NCBI GenBank assembly: GCA_030272585.1
Contig: BSYQ01000002.1
Coordinates: forward strand, 2,356,001-2,420,000
Length of the DNA stretch: 64,000 nt
Reading direction: 5' to 3'
From: Bryopsis sp. KO-2023
Taxonomy: Eukaryota > Chlorophyta > Ulvophyceae > Bryopsidales > Bryopsidaceae
Part shown: positions 34,008-45,200 of the stretch, one piece after another
Position numbering within the stretch: the stretch's first letter is position 1
Layout of the letters: each line of letters opens with the position of its first letter
The notes under the pieces: generated by a model
Database searches by the model: none
What the model saw: the letters and a program-made list of their open reading frames with translations, nothing else
Told to the model about the DNA's origin: nothing
Program-made: the position numbers and the translations under genes

Positions 34008-34761
34008 ATATATTTGTGGAAAATGCTTTGGTGATACTTTAAAAGTGCCGTCTATAAACCAGATTCGTTATGTTGGCCAAAACACAACCAAATATATATC
34101 GCCGATGCAAGCTAGCGAACAACGTAACTCGCACTATATATAACTGGTCGGCTTTAACAATTTGACCTAACTCCTTGATCTTCTTCGGCACTGCATTGAG
34201 GACTTGTCTTCGGAGGTCATTCTCTCTAGTTTGTAAGTATGATATAATAGAGATATAATAATATAACAGTGCGACTGGTGACAGTTCTTCTTGAGTTAAC
34301 ATTAAGTACATTTTCTTTTCTTTTTTTAACTCGTGCGAAAAAGTGAGAATTTTAAAAAGTAAAAAGTTTATTAAGCATCCGTTTTCCTATCCTTGGCAAG
34401 AATACCTTGGCTCGATCCAACAGAACGAAAACCCCCTCTCGATTCACCATTTAAAAACGTAATGTTTGTGAGTCTTTGGATCGGGCGTAAAATATCGCGG
34501 CCCTTCGTGATAACTCTTATCTTAATCTAAAAAATCAAAAGGATACCTTCTGCTTGCTAAAAGTATACCTGCTGCCTGCTGGCAATTGCCCTCCTGAAAA
34601 TCAAAAAAACCAAAAAAATATAAAAAAACAGAATACAAAAAAAAATCAGAACAACATATATTCAACAATAGCAGACATGGACATTTCATAGTTTTTTTTT
34701 TTTCTTACCTGCATAATGGGCATTTGCGCATTTTTGCGCTGCAGGGCATGTCCACACGGAA
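34008..34761. other. Intergenic, A+T-rich
   Basis: No supported gene. On the minus strand at about 34710-34790, PCGHA and AKMRKCPLC appear in adjacent frames, recalling the C-terminal half of a RING finger split by a frameshift. Evidence is weak. Confidence 0.3.
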
Positions 34762-35682
34762 TTAAACAAGCCTGGATATATCAGATATATCAATATCGCG
34801 TGATGGTGGTTTCGGGAACCCGTATTTGTATTTCCTAGCGAAGTCCCCGTGTCCAGTAAAACAACCCTCTCTACATCGATGTCTTTGCCATCTGTTCATA
34901 TGCGAGGCAATATTCAACGATAGGTCGTCGCGACCCGTAGGTACGAATCCAATTATACGGTTATTTGCCGCATCAAAGTCCTCTGGGTGCACCCACAAGA
35001 GGATATGTGCATGGGGGAGGCCGTTTCCTTGGAATTCTATGCGTACATAATGATGCAACACCCGACCAAAAATGTTGCTCGATTTCGCTCCATAAACATA
35101 TCCCGCTAAAAAAGTGTTTAGGCGTTCGTGAAATAAACTAATGACCTCTGTCGGAAACCAATGCCAATCCATCGTTCGTTCGTACGACGTCTCCACCCCT
35201 CCTCTCATGGCCTCAAACTCAGGCCACGTTAACTTGCATGTGATCGTGAGGAAGAAACTTGCGACGCCGTACTTTGCGGTCATCGTACAAAGGCGATTGT
35301 ATTGAGAATACCAAAACTTTGGCGTGCCCGCGACCGTCGACGTCGAGGGACTATTCATTAGCTCCCTGAGCTGATCCATTTGCTTCGCTTCGACCATACG
35401 GTTGAACGTGGCCGTGGACGCCATATACCTTAACTCGTATTTCAATGCGTCGGCAAGCACTTGTTTCATGAAGAGTTGCCCAAGTATGAGGACATAGAAC
35501 GAACACAAACTCAAGGGGTTTCCAAATTGATTCATCCTTAGTTTGCAGTATTGTTGGAACGTTAGCAATGATTCATTGAAGAAGCCCTCCCCATCCGGGA
35601 ACAGATGTGGGAAGAGAAGAGCTTCGACGGGCGCTTTTTCCCGGATTGCTCGCGGCACGTCGACTAGGCGTCGATCTTTCAC
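34762..35682 (-). pseudogene. Helitron Rep (HUH endonuclease) fragment
   Basis: A 306-codon frame, stop-bounded at both ends. It opens FNVKDRRLVDVPRAIR-like and contains the Helitron N-terminal domain (LFPHLFPDGEGFF, YCKLRMNQFGNPLSLCSFYV). The rolling-circle motif FFLTITC is at residues about 143-149 and the HUH motif GLPHAHILLWV at about 222-232, with both metal-binding histidines present. The catalytic Tyr motif and the helicase domain that should follow are absent; the frame ends shortly after ARKYKYGFPKPP. Autonomous Helitrons encode roughly 1,300-1,500 residues, so this is a truncated relic of the replication initiator. Confidence 0.88.
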
Positions 35683-38600
35683 GTTGAAAGAACCTTAATC
35701 AACAACGATCCACCCAAAATAGCCCTAATATGTGTCCCTTAAAGAAACAACAATCAACATGAGCAACGTCGGGTTGATAGTATGCGGACGTCCGAAAATA
35801 TGACTTTAAGTAAAATCAAACATATGTATGGGTCTAGAATCTCTTTAAAATTGTTGTGACGGATCTACCCCTACTCGTTTTAATTCATTAGAATGTCAAA
35901 ACCCCGGTTGTTATTAGTTGCCTTCAACTCAGATGGTTTGATAGAGAAAAAACTAGTCTCACTTCAATCTTAAATAAGTATAAACTTTTTTGCTTGTTCC
36001 ATCGTATTGCCTTTTCGTTTAAGGAGTAAATTTCTATTCGTACGAGTTCTTTGCCCCCATTAAATTGACCAATCTTGTAATTTCTCCGTAGTAAATGTTT
36101 GCCTGCACGTCGCCTATGTTACTCCTTATCTTTGGAGCTCACCTGAAACCGTGACGAGCTGACAACTTTTGCAGCTTCTAACGACTTGTTGAATGCTCCG
36201 ATTGAAACTTTGTTTTTTCAAGAAGATAGGGCTACTTCTGTAAATACATGTTCATACCGAAAACTAGTAATTTGGACAATTATAGAGTGAGTTATGGTGG
36301 TTTGAAAATCACGAAAAAGGAAAAAGTTTCGTACTTACCGGAATCCGATTAGCTTAAAAACTTATGACTCTGCCGGCTTCTGATGACTTGATGAGTGTTC
36401 CGATCACGCTACAAAACATACCAAAAGATTCCCGAGACAGGAGATATTTTTACTTCGAAATTTCAATTCCAATAAGTTAAAGACGAGTTATGTTCTGTAT
36501 CCACCTTCCCCTCAAATTTCTGTCAGAGTTGGCCTCGCCATGTATAGCTTTCTGATGTGTTCGTTTTTTCATAGAACGGCCCACGCACGCTCTTGTGCTA
36601 GTCCAGATACATATATTGAACCAAAGGTTGATCTGATAAAAAAATAGTAGTCGTGGTGTTTAGGCTGGCGGTGCTTATTGTTAACTGTTTGAGCAAAGTT
36701 TAAATAAAGCAACAATAGAGTTAATATCCAGAATCGTCCAAGACGTAGCACCTGTGTCGCTACCTTCATCCTCCCTTGCATCATTCCTATCCATAAAACA
36801 ATCATTGGCTTTAATATAAGGAAGCCAAGAGAGCCTCTTCCCTTCACATTGCTCCTCGGAAATTCATACAAGAGATACCCTACCATCATGATTATTATTA
36901 TCGATTATTGTCTTGTAGTGAAAGAAAGTTGAACAAGAGAAATAGATGTAAACTCCAGGGGCCAACCGGATTCAAAGGGGAAAATGTCATGAGAATCATT
37001 TCGAGGAAATCGATCCACGTCAAGGACTGCCCCAGCTTCCGATGATGCTTCCTTGTATAGCGTAACCATGATATGATGCCAAGACAAATCACGTATGGTG
37101 TAACAGTCATCCCAGATATTCGTGACACACGGGATCCGACAGACTTCGTCGACGGCCATCATGTATGCTTGGCCGAGTGGTCCAGGCATCTTGCGAGCAG
37201 CTGGGTGGCTGGCAGGTGGTAACAACACGTACCGTGCCGATAATAGAATCGTATGACGACCATCATTTCTGTCCCGTATCGCTTAGAACGCGGTGCCTTA
37301 GTTGTGGGATTACTTAGACTTCATCTTTCTGGTCTAAACGCAAACAACTCTGAAGCGCTTTCCTAACGTTTGGCGCGATAGGAAAGGATTTCCGAGGTGG
37401 TGAGGTGTTGTAGCCGTGCAACTGTAACATGGGGGTGATGTTTTCCTTGACCTCCAAGAAGTTTCTTGCAAAGTTATCTTTGGTGGTGCCGTCGATAGAG
37501 TGGTTGACTTCTGCTCCTCAGTATGCACAAAAGAATTGGATTAGGACTACTTAACGGAAGCAGATTCTGTTTTTTCGGTGACACAATGGTAAAGGTTTCT
37601 TGTTCTAACAAGGCTTCTTACGTTGATTCTAAGAACAACATCAAGCCCCCCATTGTTGACTTGTAGTTGGGGAGAAGGGGGAATGCTCGCATCATCGTGG
37701 GCGTCACTAGACCCTTCAATCGCTATTTCGGCACCCTTTTAACCTTTGCTAGCTCAAGATGCAGTAGCCTCAACTCTCTCAACGCCTGTTTTCCTTCAAT
37801 GATCAGGGTATTGCGGACAACAACTTCAAAACATAAACGTTCTAGGAGAAAGACCACAGAGAAAAAACAGGTGTCCACCTGCTTCCTATTTTTCTTGTCT
37901 TGCGTTCTCGCATCGTCGACAGAAGCGTCGCATATCTCCTGAAAACTCTTACACACAAACAAATGTTGTTTGAAAACGGGATTTTAAGCCGAAAGTTATT
38001 GCTTGGAGATAAAAAAACAAGAGCATGTGCAACCCCATATGAAATATTTAGGAAGTATTGTCAGTGTTAATACTTGAATATTAAGAAAAAATGTTGATGT
38101 TCTGAAAAATCTGAAATAAAAAATCTGGTGCGCCTCCCCCACTCTTGTGGGTGGAGTACTATAATATTAGAAAATAATGGTCCAGAAAATCTGAAATACA
38201 AAAATCTGGTGTATGTAATGTATGTATGGTCTTGACATACCAAGACTTCTTCTTCTATGCTAAGACATTTAGAAAGTCTTCTCTATCGTGTTCTGATCAA
38301 CTTCGTTCACTTTTTATCGCTTAAAAAGAATGTTTTCCTTGGTGGTGGAGCGACGTAATTGTCACTACTATATACTTTTTTTTTTCTTACGTTGTTTTGG
38401 AGGATTTGGTGTGCGATCGGTCGCTTGACAAGAAAATCAAACTCTATCTATAGATAATCTTTGCAGAAATCTCAAAAGGATGTGGCTTCACTCACTCGCC
38501 CCATAAAATCCCTGGTACGGTACCAGTCGTACCTTCTTACTTTCCACATTACTTGAAGAGAATTGATATATAATGATATTCTTGAGCAGGGCTGTTCAAC

Positions 38601-40544
38601 GCCTGTTTTAGAATGCGGGTTTTATCATCAAGTTTTTAGCTTAACCGATATTTTAGCTACATACCTTTCTACCCCTTGCAGCAGCTCCTAGGTTCCATGC
38701 CCTATTATGGTATCATTGGTGCTTTGTGACCTCGGAGAGAACGTTAGGACAACGTCTTCTTCATGCTTTTTCATGGTTTATGTTTTTTTAAAAGATGTTC
38801 GTGAATTCAAGTCGTCCCACGAATCGCTCCGTAACAGACCTCAGCCGCCGCCCCAACTCCCCGTAAGACTCTTATTAACGCCATATCGGCTCTCTTCAAT
38901 CCTTTAACTCGCATCATGTCACACGCTTCTGTGACATCCAATCGGCCACTTCTTTCGCTTCAACTTCGAGTACTTATATACACAAAAAATACAACACAAG
39001 TTGTGTGACACAACAGTCTATATTCTACGGAGATTCTTTACCCTTTTGTCTCCTAGGGCAGCCCTTCCCTCAACTCCCCCGGACTTTTACGGCTCTGCAG
39101 TTCTTATCCGACCTGTCGACGTCAACGTTATTGATCAAGGGAGATTTTTACTCTATTGCCTTGGACGTCCTAAGGAGCTTCGGGAACCGTGTACTCTCGA
39201 TGGCGTGGCTCGTTCGCCGCTCATGTCATTGTCTCAAAGAAACGTCGCGGTAAACCATCCTTGTGCAACCGGTCTAGGCCCTAACCTCATATTCTAGGCC
39301 TTAAAGCAACCTGCTTTCCGAGAGGTGCCAAGAAAGCTGGGGATTCCGAGGTAAAAGGACGATCAATCCTTACTCCAACAATTTCTTACTGCCCGGTAAG
39401 GCATCTACAACAACCGGGACCAAAGTAGCATGCTTATCATGCTGGTAGTACCAGCCTGGTACCTAAAACCGTAAGATCAATCAAGCGACGCTTGCTTGTG
39501 AATCACTAAATAGGTATAATGAATCGTTTATCTCAAACTTCTAAAATTAAGTTGCACTTCCCCTTGGTGATTATTTGGACATTCAGGAACTCCTTAACAT
39601 ATTGGATATCCGCATGTACTCCCAACGTACGTCGAACAAGGCTTCCCCCTAAATATGAGGAGCATGATGACTAAATTTCGTGAAAACAGTCAATCTTTCA
39701 GTCCAAGTCCGTTGTGAACCAGAAATCATTGTTTGTTTTAGAGGATCGAATATAAACTTCATTGTTTCATCTTTTTTTCGTCTTTCTTCCAGGGTCATCT
39801 TTTCCATGTGTTAAAACCACTCGGTTATTCTCAAGGCAACAAGATAAAAGAAAGAGAAGGACGAAAAAAAACCGAAAAGTATATCTCGCAAGAATCCATA
39901 TAGCTCATAAAATTCTCGATATCTTTGCTTCGATTATGAATCCCTTTCATCATGTTATGAGAGGTGCTCGTTGCTTAACAAATTTCGGCAAAAATAGTAT
40001 TCATATACCTCCTAGAGAAACCACGGAGATCCTTCCTTGGCGGTGGTAGATGGTCCAAGGTTGTTGCGGTGCAGAGCCGCTACAAAGGTGGTGATGCATT
40101 TTCATGGTTCGGAGTACCTCTTATCATGAAAAGAACAATAAAAAATTGAAGAAATTTTAACCTTTGATTTAAAGATATCAAGCTTAAGACAGAAGACAAC
40201 ATTGAACAACACCTTCCATATCGGGACAATGTGTTTCAAACGTTTGTGTACCCTTCACCCAAATTGTGCCCTCACTAATATTCATTCAAGTCCCATTGCT
40301 TCTTTATTGATCGTTCAAAGATTTTCAAACTTTGATACAAGTGAAAAGGTCGTATACCTAGCCCCTAAAACTTTTGGAATTTTTTTGGATCTATAACATC
40401 GGTATGAAAGGTTTTCGACTGTGATTTGTAGCAAGCTAAAGCCATCTCCATACTTATCGAAAGCTGTTTCCTACTTATAGTGTACGTTCATGCAAACGAG
40501 GTGGTATATGATGTTTGAGACAACCTAACCGAGACTTGTGTGGA
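35683..40544. other. Long A+T-rich stretch without recognisable genes
   Basis: No frame with a recognisable family. Two partial copies of an AAAATCTGAAATA-AAAAATCTGGTG block occur near 38105 and 38186. A TGGCCGAGTGGTCCAGGC stretch near 37169 resembles a tRNA-Leu D arm, but no tRNA can be folded around it. Confidence 0.4.
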
Positions 40545-40722
40545 TGTTGGTAGAAACCGAAGCGACAGTCGCAGTAAAAGCAGAGGACGCAGTGGTAGTC
40601 CTCGCAGACAGAGGCAGAACAGGAGATCTGGAGAGAGTATCTCTGCCAGAAGGAGCAGAATGGATGCAGGTCACTATGCATCGAATGTTGATTGTTACAA
40701 CTGCGGCAAGAAAGGACATTTT
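40545..40722 (+). mobile_element. LTR retrotransposon fragment B, left part (gag end)
   Basis: Translates to SRSKSRGRSGSPRR and a zinc-knuckle start (CYNCGKKGHF), closely matching the gag C-terminus of element C at 51420-51590. The 5' side is truncated. The knuckle is cut after GHF by the insertion of element A. The last five bases (40718-40722, ATTTT) are A's target duplication. Confidence 0.85.
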
Positions 40723-40966
40723 TGTTATGACGTCACACGCGTGTGTCACTGTGTGTCACCACGTGTACATGTGTGTCGCCACGTGTGTCACCTGTCGTGA
40801 CACATTTGCATCTGTCCCCACACGGTGGTAGCAGGGTCCAATCACCAAGTATGTTGATTGCTACCATGTGTACTAGCAACGCTCATAAAAGGCGTTGGTA
40901 CACTCTCTTTCCCAGTTTTGGTTTGAGAAAGACTTTCACTGCCACTGAAAGTCAAGCAGCACAACA
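40723..40966 (+). repeat. Element A 5' LTR
   Basis: 244 bp, TGTTATGACGTCA...GCACAACA. Two CACGTG G-boxes and a TGACGTCA palindrome lie in the first 75 bp, with a CATAAAAGG TATA-like motif near 40883. It differs from the 3' LTR only at 40854 (T against G at 48064). Confidence 0.96.
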
Positions 40967-40968
40967 TT

Positions 40969-40980
40969 TGGTTTCGGAGC
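40969..40980 (+). promoter_or_regulatory. Element A primer-binding site
   Basis: TGGTTTCGGAGC, two bases after the LTR. Complementary to a tRNA 3' end GCTCCGAAACCA. The same 12-mer occurs in elements C and D. Confidence 0.8.
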
Positions 40981-42290
40981 GAAGGGAAAGGAAAAGGAAA
41001 CGATAAGGAGGACAACAAGGAGGGAGCGCTTCTTGTCGAGTAAGGAAACGCCCTTGGCGAAGGTGTGCGCTTTGGGGCAAAGGTGACTTACTCTTACCTT
41101 TGAGATTTTTGTTTTTCTTTGGGATCGTTTGGTGGTGAGCGGTCGTCCGCCACGGTATGCTTGAAAGAAGGTCATAGAGGACCTTAAAAAAGTGTTTCAA
41201 GTTGGTTGTGAGTGGTCGCCCGTGTCGGCCAAGTTGAGGAAGGGTCTTAGAGGACCTTTGGAATTTCTTGATTTGTTTGTGGGAGGTCGTCCGGTTCGGT
41301 TGACGTGAAAAGAGGTCGTAAGGAACCTTAGGGTAGTGGTATAGAGTCGTTTAGAAGCTAGCCCGTGTCGGAAAAGGTTTCTGTAGGGTCGCTTGACGTT
41401 TGTAGCTTTAGATCCCATTTTCAGAAAGTGTGAGAGTGGAGATCTCGACTTTCTTTGGGGTTTCGACCACTTCTTGCGAGGTCGCCCGCACTCTGGACGT
41501 GCTTTGTTAAAGCTAGTCGACTTAGCTCGACGTTTTTCCAGAGGGTGGTGGGTGGCTAGGTCGTTGGGTCGAAAAAGGCTACAGGGGTCGTCCGTTTTGC
41601 CAGGAATGACAAATTCGAACTGTAAAGTGTGAGAATCAACATTCTCCACGTGACATTTGTTACACTGCGAGCGTTAAAGTACTTACCTAAAGTGGTCGTC
41701 GTTTTGGTGAGGTGACAGTCGTTTTTCGTCGACTGTGGTACTGGCGCCAAAAGCGACTTCGTTTTGGTGATACTGTGGAACTGGCGCCAAATGCGATTGC
41801 GTTTTGGTGAGGCAAACGTCGCTGTCAGGTCGACTGTAGGTCGTCGACGACGTTAGTTGTAACCCAAGTCGAAAAGTGTTATTTATAACACTTATTGAAA
41901 GGGTTCCAGGTCGCTTCAAGTTCGACTTTGGTTGTTGCACGACGTCAGTCGTGGCAAAAGTCGAATAGTGTGACAGAAAGCACTTATAGTACTTCGAATT
42001 TTTCTGGTAGGTGTGGAAAAGGAGGGTTAGATTGGGTGTACGGAAGGAGATAATGGGTAGGAAAGAGTACGAAAGAGTGGGGTGTAGTGCGGAATACGAA
42101 TGTGTATTGCCGCTGGGCAGGACAAGCTGTACGCATGGATATGGAATATATATTGGTGCTGTGGGTTATGAGAGTCAGCTTTGTAAGTCCTCTTCAGGCT
42201 TAGCCTTGGTGTTAAGAGTGTGTTGTACCCCGGCCTCGGCCGAACAATTGATTGTTTATTTGTGAATTTCTATAGTAGGCGTCTTTGGCG
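40981..42290 (+). other. Element A long 5' leader
   Basis: 1.3 kb untranslated leader without a long frame. It contains degenerate modules such as GGTCGYCCG followed by GTCGTAAGGAACC or GTCTTAGAGGACC, and two copies of ACTGGCGCCAAAWGCGA near 41740-41800. Confidence 0.6.
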
Positions 42291-45200
42291 ATGGATGGTA
42301 ATGACAAGAGTAGTCATACCAGTGAAAAGGAGGTAGAGGTGGAACCCCCTCCTAAGACCCTAGAAGAGAGAGTGACAGACATGGAAGGGTTGATGGCAGA
42401 TTTGGTAATGAAGTTGCCTGACCCTGAAAATTCCAAAGATGAGGATAAAATGGACGAGGATGAGTCGATAGACATTGTGCAATCTGGAAATGATGGTGGA
42501 CTGCGTGGTATGACATCTCAAGTAGCTAAGCCAGAAAAATATGATGGAAAGATACCCTGGAGAGAATTCCAGAGTAGTCTTACTGTCTACTTTGTGGCAG
42601 CCGGTATCAACCAAGAACGTTGGGGAAAAGTTGCTCCCACGTTCTTCGGTAGAGCTGCACAGAAGCATTTGGCGGCTAGAGTGTCACAAGAGTCCTTGGA
42701 AAAAGGTGAAGTTTCTTGGAAAGAAATCTGTGAGACGATGAGTGACGGAAGTTTCGGGGAAATGGCATCGGATTATGCCATTACAAAGAAACTCATTTCA
42801 TGTCGTGATCACCTTGAGCGCAAAGTGAATACGAATGAATTCGTCAGATTCGTAGATGATATATTTAAACTTCGTCGTATTCCGATGGATGAAGCGAGTA
42901 AATGCTTCTTTTTACTCCATAATTTGCATCCGGCATTGAAGTCGTCGGTCGAGACAGATGTTCATGGGAAACCTTGGACGATCTACAACGATCTTGGAAA
43001 TCATGTCCTTGCAAAAGGAGTAACCCATGATGAGCGGATCCCTGTGATTAAGAATAAATCCGGGAATGTTCATGGTCGTGGGGAAGACTTGTATGGATAC
43101 AAGACTTCTAAGAAAGCAAAGACTAGACCATCATTTACCAATGGGCAAGCGAACCCGAACGCTAGTAAGAAAGCGAAGGGTACGGTTCGCGGCACAAAGC
43201 TTTCCCCGGAGGAGCGTGCTAGAAGGATAGCACAAAAGCTTTGCTTCACTTGTGGTGCTCCATGGGATGTGTCACACAAGTGTGGTGGGAATGGCAAGGT
43301 GAGCGATTTGGCGATCAATGTCTTATCTCCTATCGAGAGTCATGCGCATATTGATGAGGTAGTGGAACCCTCAAATGCAATGATCGATGAGGAAATGAAA
43401 ATTCATGCTTCTACTGACGAAAAGAAATTTTCGTGCAGAAATGAAAAGAAGGTGAATGATCAGATGGATCATGGTGTTCATCGCAAGATGATCAAGCGAG
43501 AACTTGAAAGACTCGAAGAGAGAACGGGACGGAAGTTTACGTTCGATTCTTCTGGAGGTTGTTTTCCAGTTGATGCTTGTAAAAGATCTTGTGAAGATTT
43601 TCTTACGTGTGATGTGTCGGGCGAGCATGTGTGGCTCAACCCAGGAAAGGCACAAATGGATGCTTTCCTGAAGCACTATTTCGAGTGTAAGAAAAGAGCA
43701 CCAATGACAACAAGTGCTTGTGTCTTGGTACCTCATAAGATGCGCAAAGCTTTTCGTGTGTTTGATAGCATGCGCTTGATAGCACAATATCGGAAAGGGG
43801 CATTCTTATTTGAGAGAGCTCGTAAGATACCATTTTCCCAACCATTTGATGTGTATTATGATGCTCATGTGCCTCGAATTGTGGAACCCACAATTGACAA
43901 GGAGATCATGACTATGTCTATGGTTTTTGAGGGACGTATCTTTGATACTCCAGCTCATATATTGTTGGATTCGGGTGCGGCTGGTTCGGCCTACATTTCC
44001 CAACAATTTTGTGAGGCTTGTGGTATCTCATACCAAGCTCAAAGTGATACAACTGTTCAAATGGCTGATGGTACACCATTGACTTGTTCTGGTAAAACCA
44101 CAGTTCCTCTTCGGATACAAGGTCTTCGTGAAAAGTTAGAGTGCTTGGTGATCAGTGCTCCTCACTTCGACCTTTATCTTGGAGATGTTTGGTTGAAGGA
44201 CCATTGTGCTTATATGGATTTCCTTCATAACAGTTGTTCGTTGTTGTCAACTCGTGGACGTCGAGTTACGATCCATCATACTATTTCAGCTCGAAATCGT
44301 AGTGATCGTTGTGTTCATACGGTTACTCCATTTCTTTCCATTAAACAAGTGAAACGATGTCTTCGTGATGATCGGATCACTCCATTCCTTGTCTTGGTGC
44401 GTGAGGTCACGCCACCTCTTGCGGGGGAGGAACATGGGTCTCCTAATGCGTCGTTTCGTGAACGTGGATCACTAGAGGATGTGGTAAACTCCGCACACGG
44501 TGATCATGTTGAGAAAGAAACGTTGGAGAACATGTTGGCTCCTATATTGGACGAATACGAGGATCGGTTTGCGAATGAATTGGCCTCGTGTCCACCCTCT
44601 AGAGAGTTCGATGCTTCTATAGATCTGATACCAGGAGCAAATCCTGTGAGTCGTCTTATATTTCGCTATACGCCTGGAGAGCGTAAGGAAATCGAGGATC
44701 AGATATCGGATATGTTGGCTAAAGGACTTATTCAACCGTCGTGTAGTCCATGGGGAGCACCAGTCTTGTTTGTACCCAAACCGGATGGGACAAAAAGAAT
44801 GTGTGTGGACTATAGAGGTTTGAATAAGTTAACAGTCAAAAATCAATACCCTATCCCACGTATCGATGATCTCTTGGATCGGTTACAAGGTGCGAGGTAC
44901 TTTTCCGCCCTTGATTTGAAAGCTGGTTACTGGCAGCTTCGTGTCAAAGCTGAGGACCAGGCTAAAACGGCTTTCAAGACGCCCTTTGGATTGTTTGAAT
45001 ATCGTGTCTTACCGATGGGTTTGACGAATGCACCAGCGATATTCCAAACATGGATGAACCGTGTATTTCATGGGATGATAGGGAAGTACGTCCTTATCTA
45101 TCTTGATGATATACTTGTGTATTCGAGGAATGAGAAAGACCACATCATGCATCTCAAAAAGGTCATGGATCGTTTGAGAGAGCACAAGCTCTTCTTGAAG

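Noticed and set aside
37160-37200. tRNA-Leu-like D arm TGGCCGAGTGGTCCAGGC
   Set aside because: No anticodon arm, T arm or acceptor stem around it.
43232-43273. Element A zinc knuckle with C-x2-C-x7-H-x-C spacing
   Set aside because: Looked odd, but this spacing is usual in plant chromovirus Gag.
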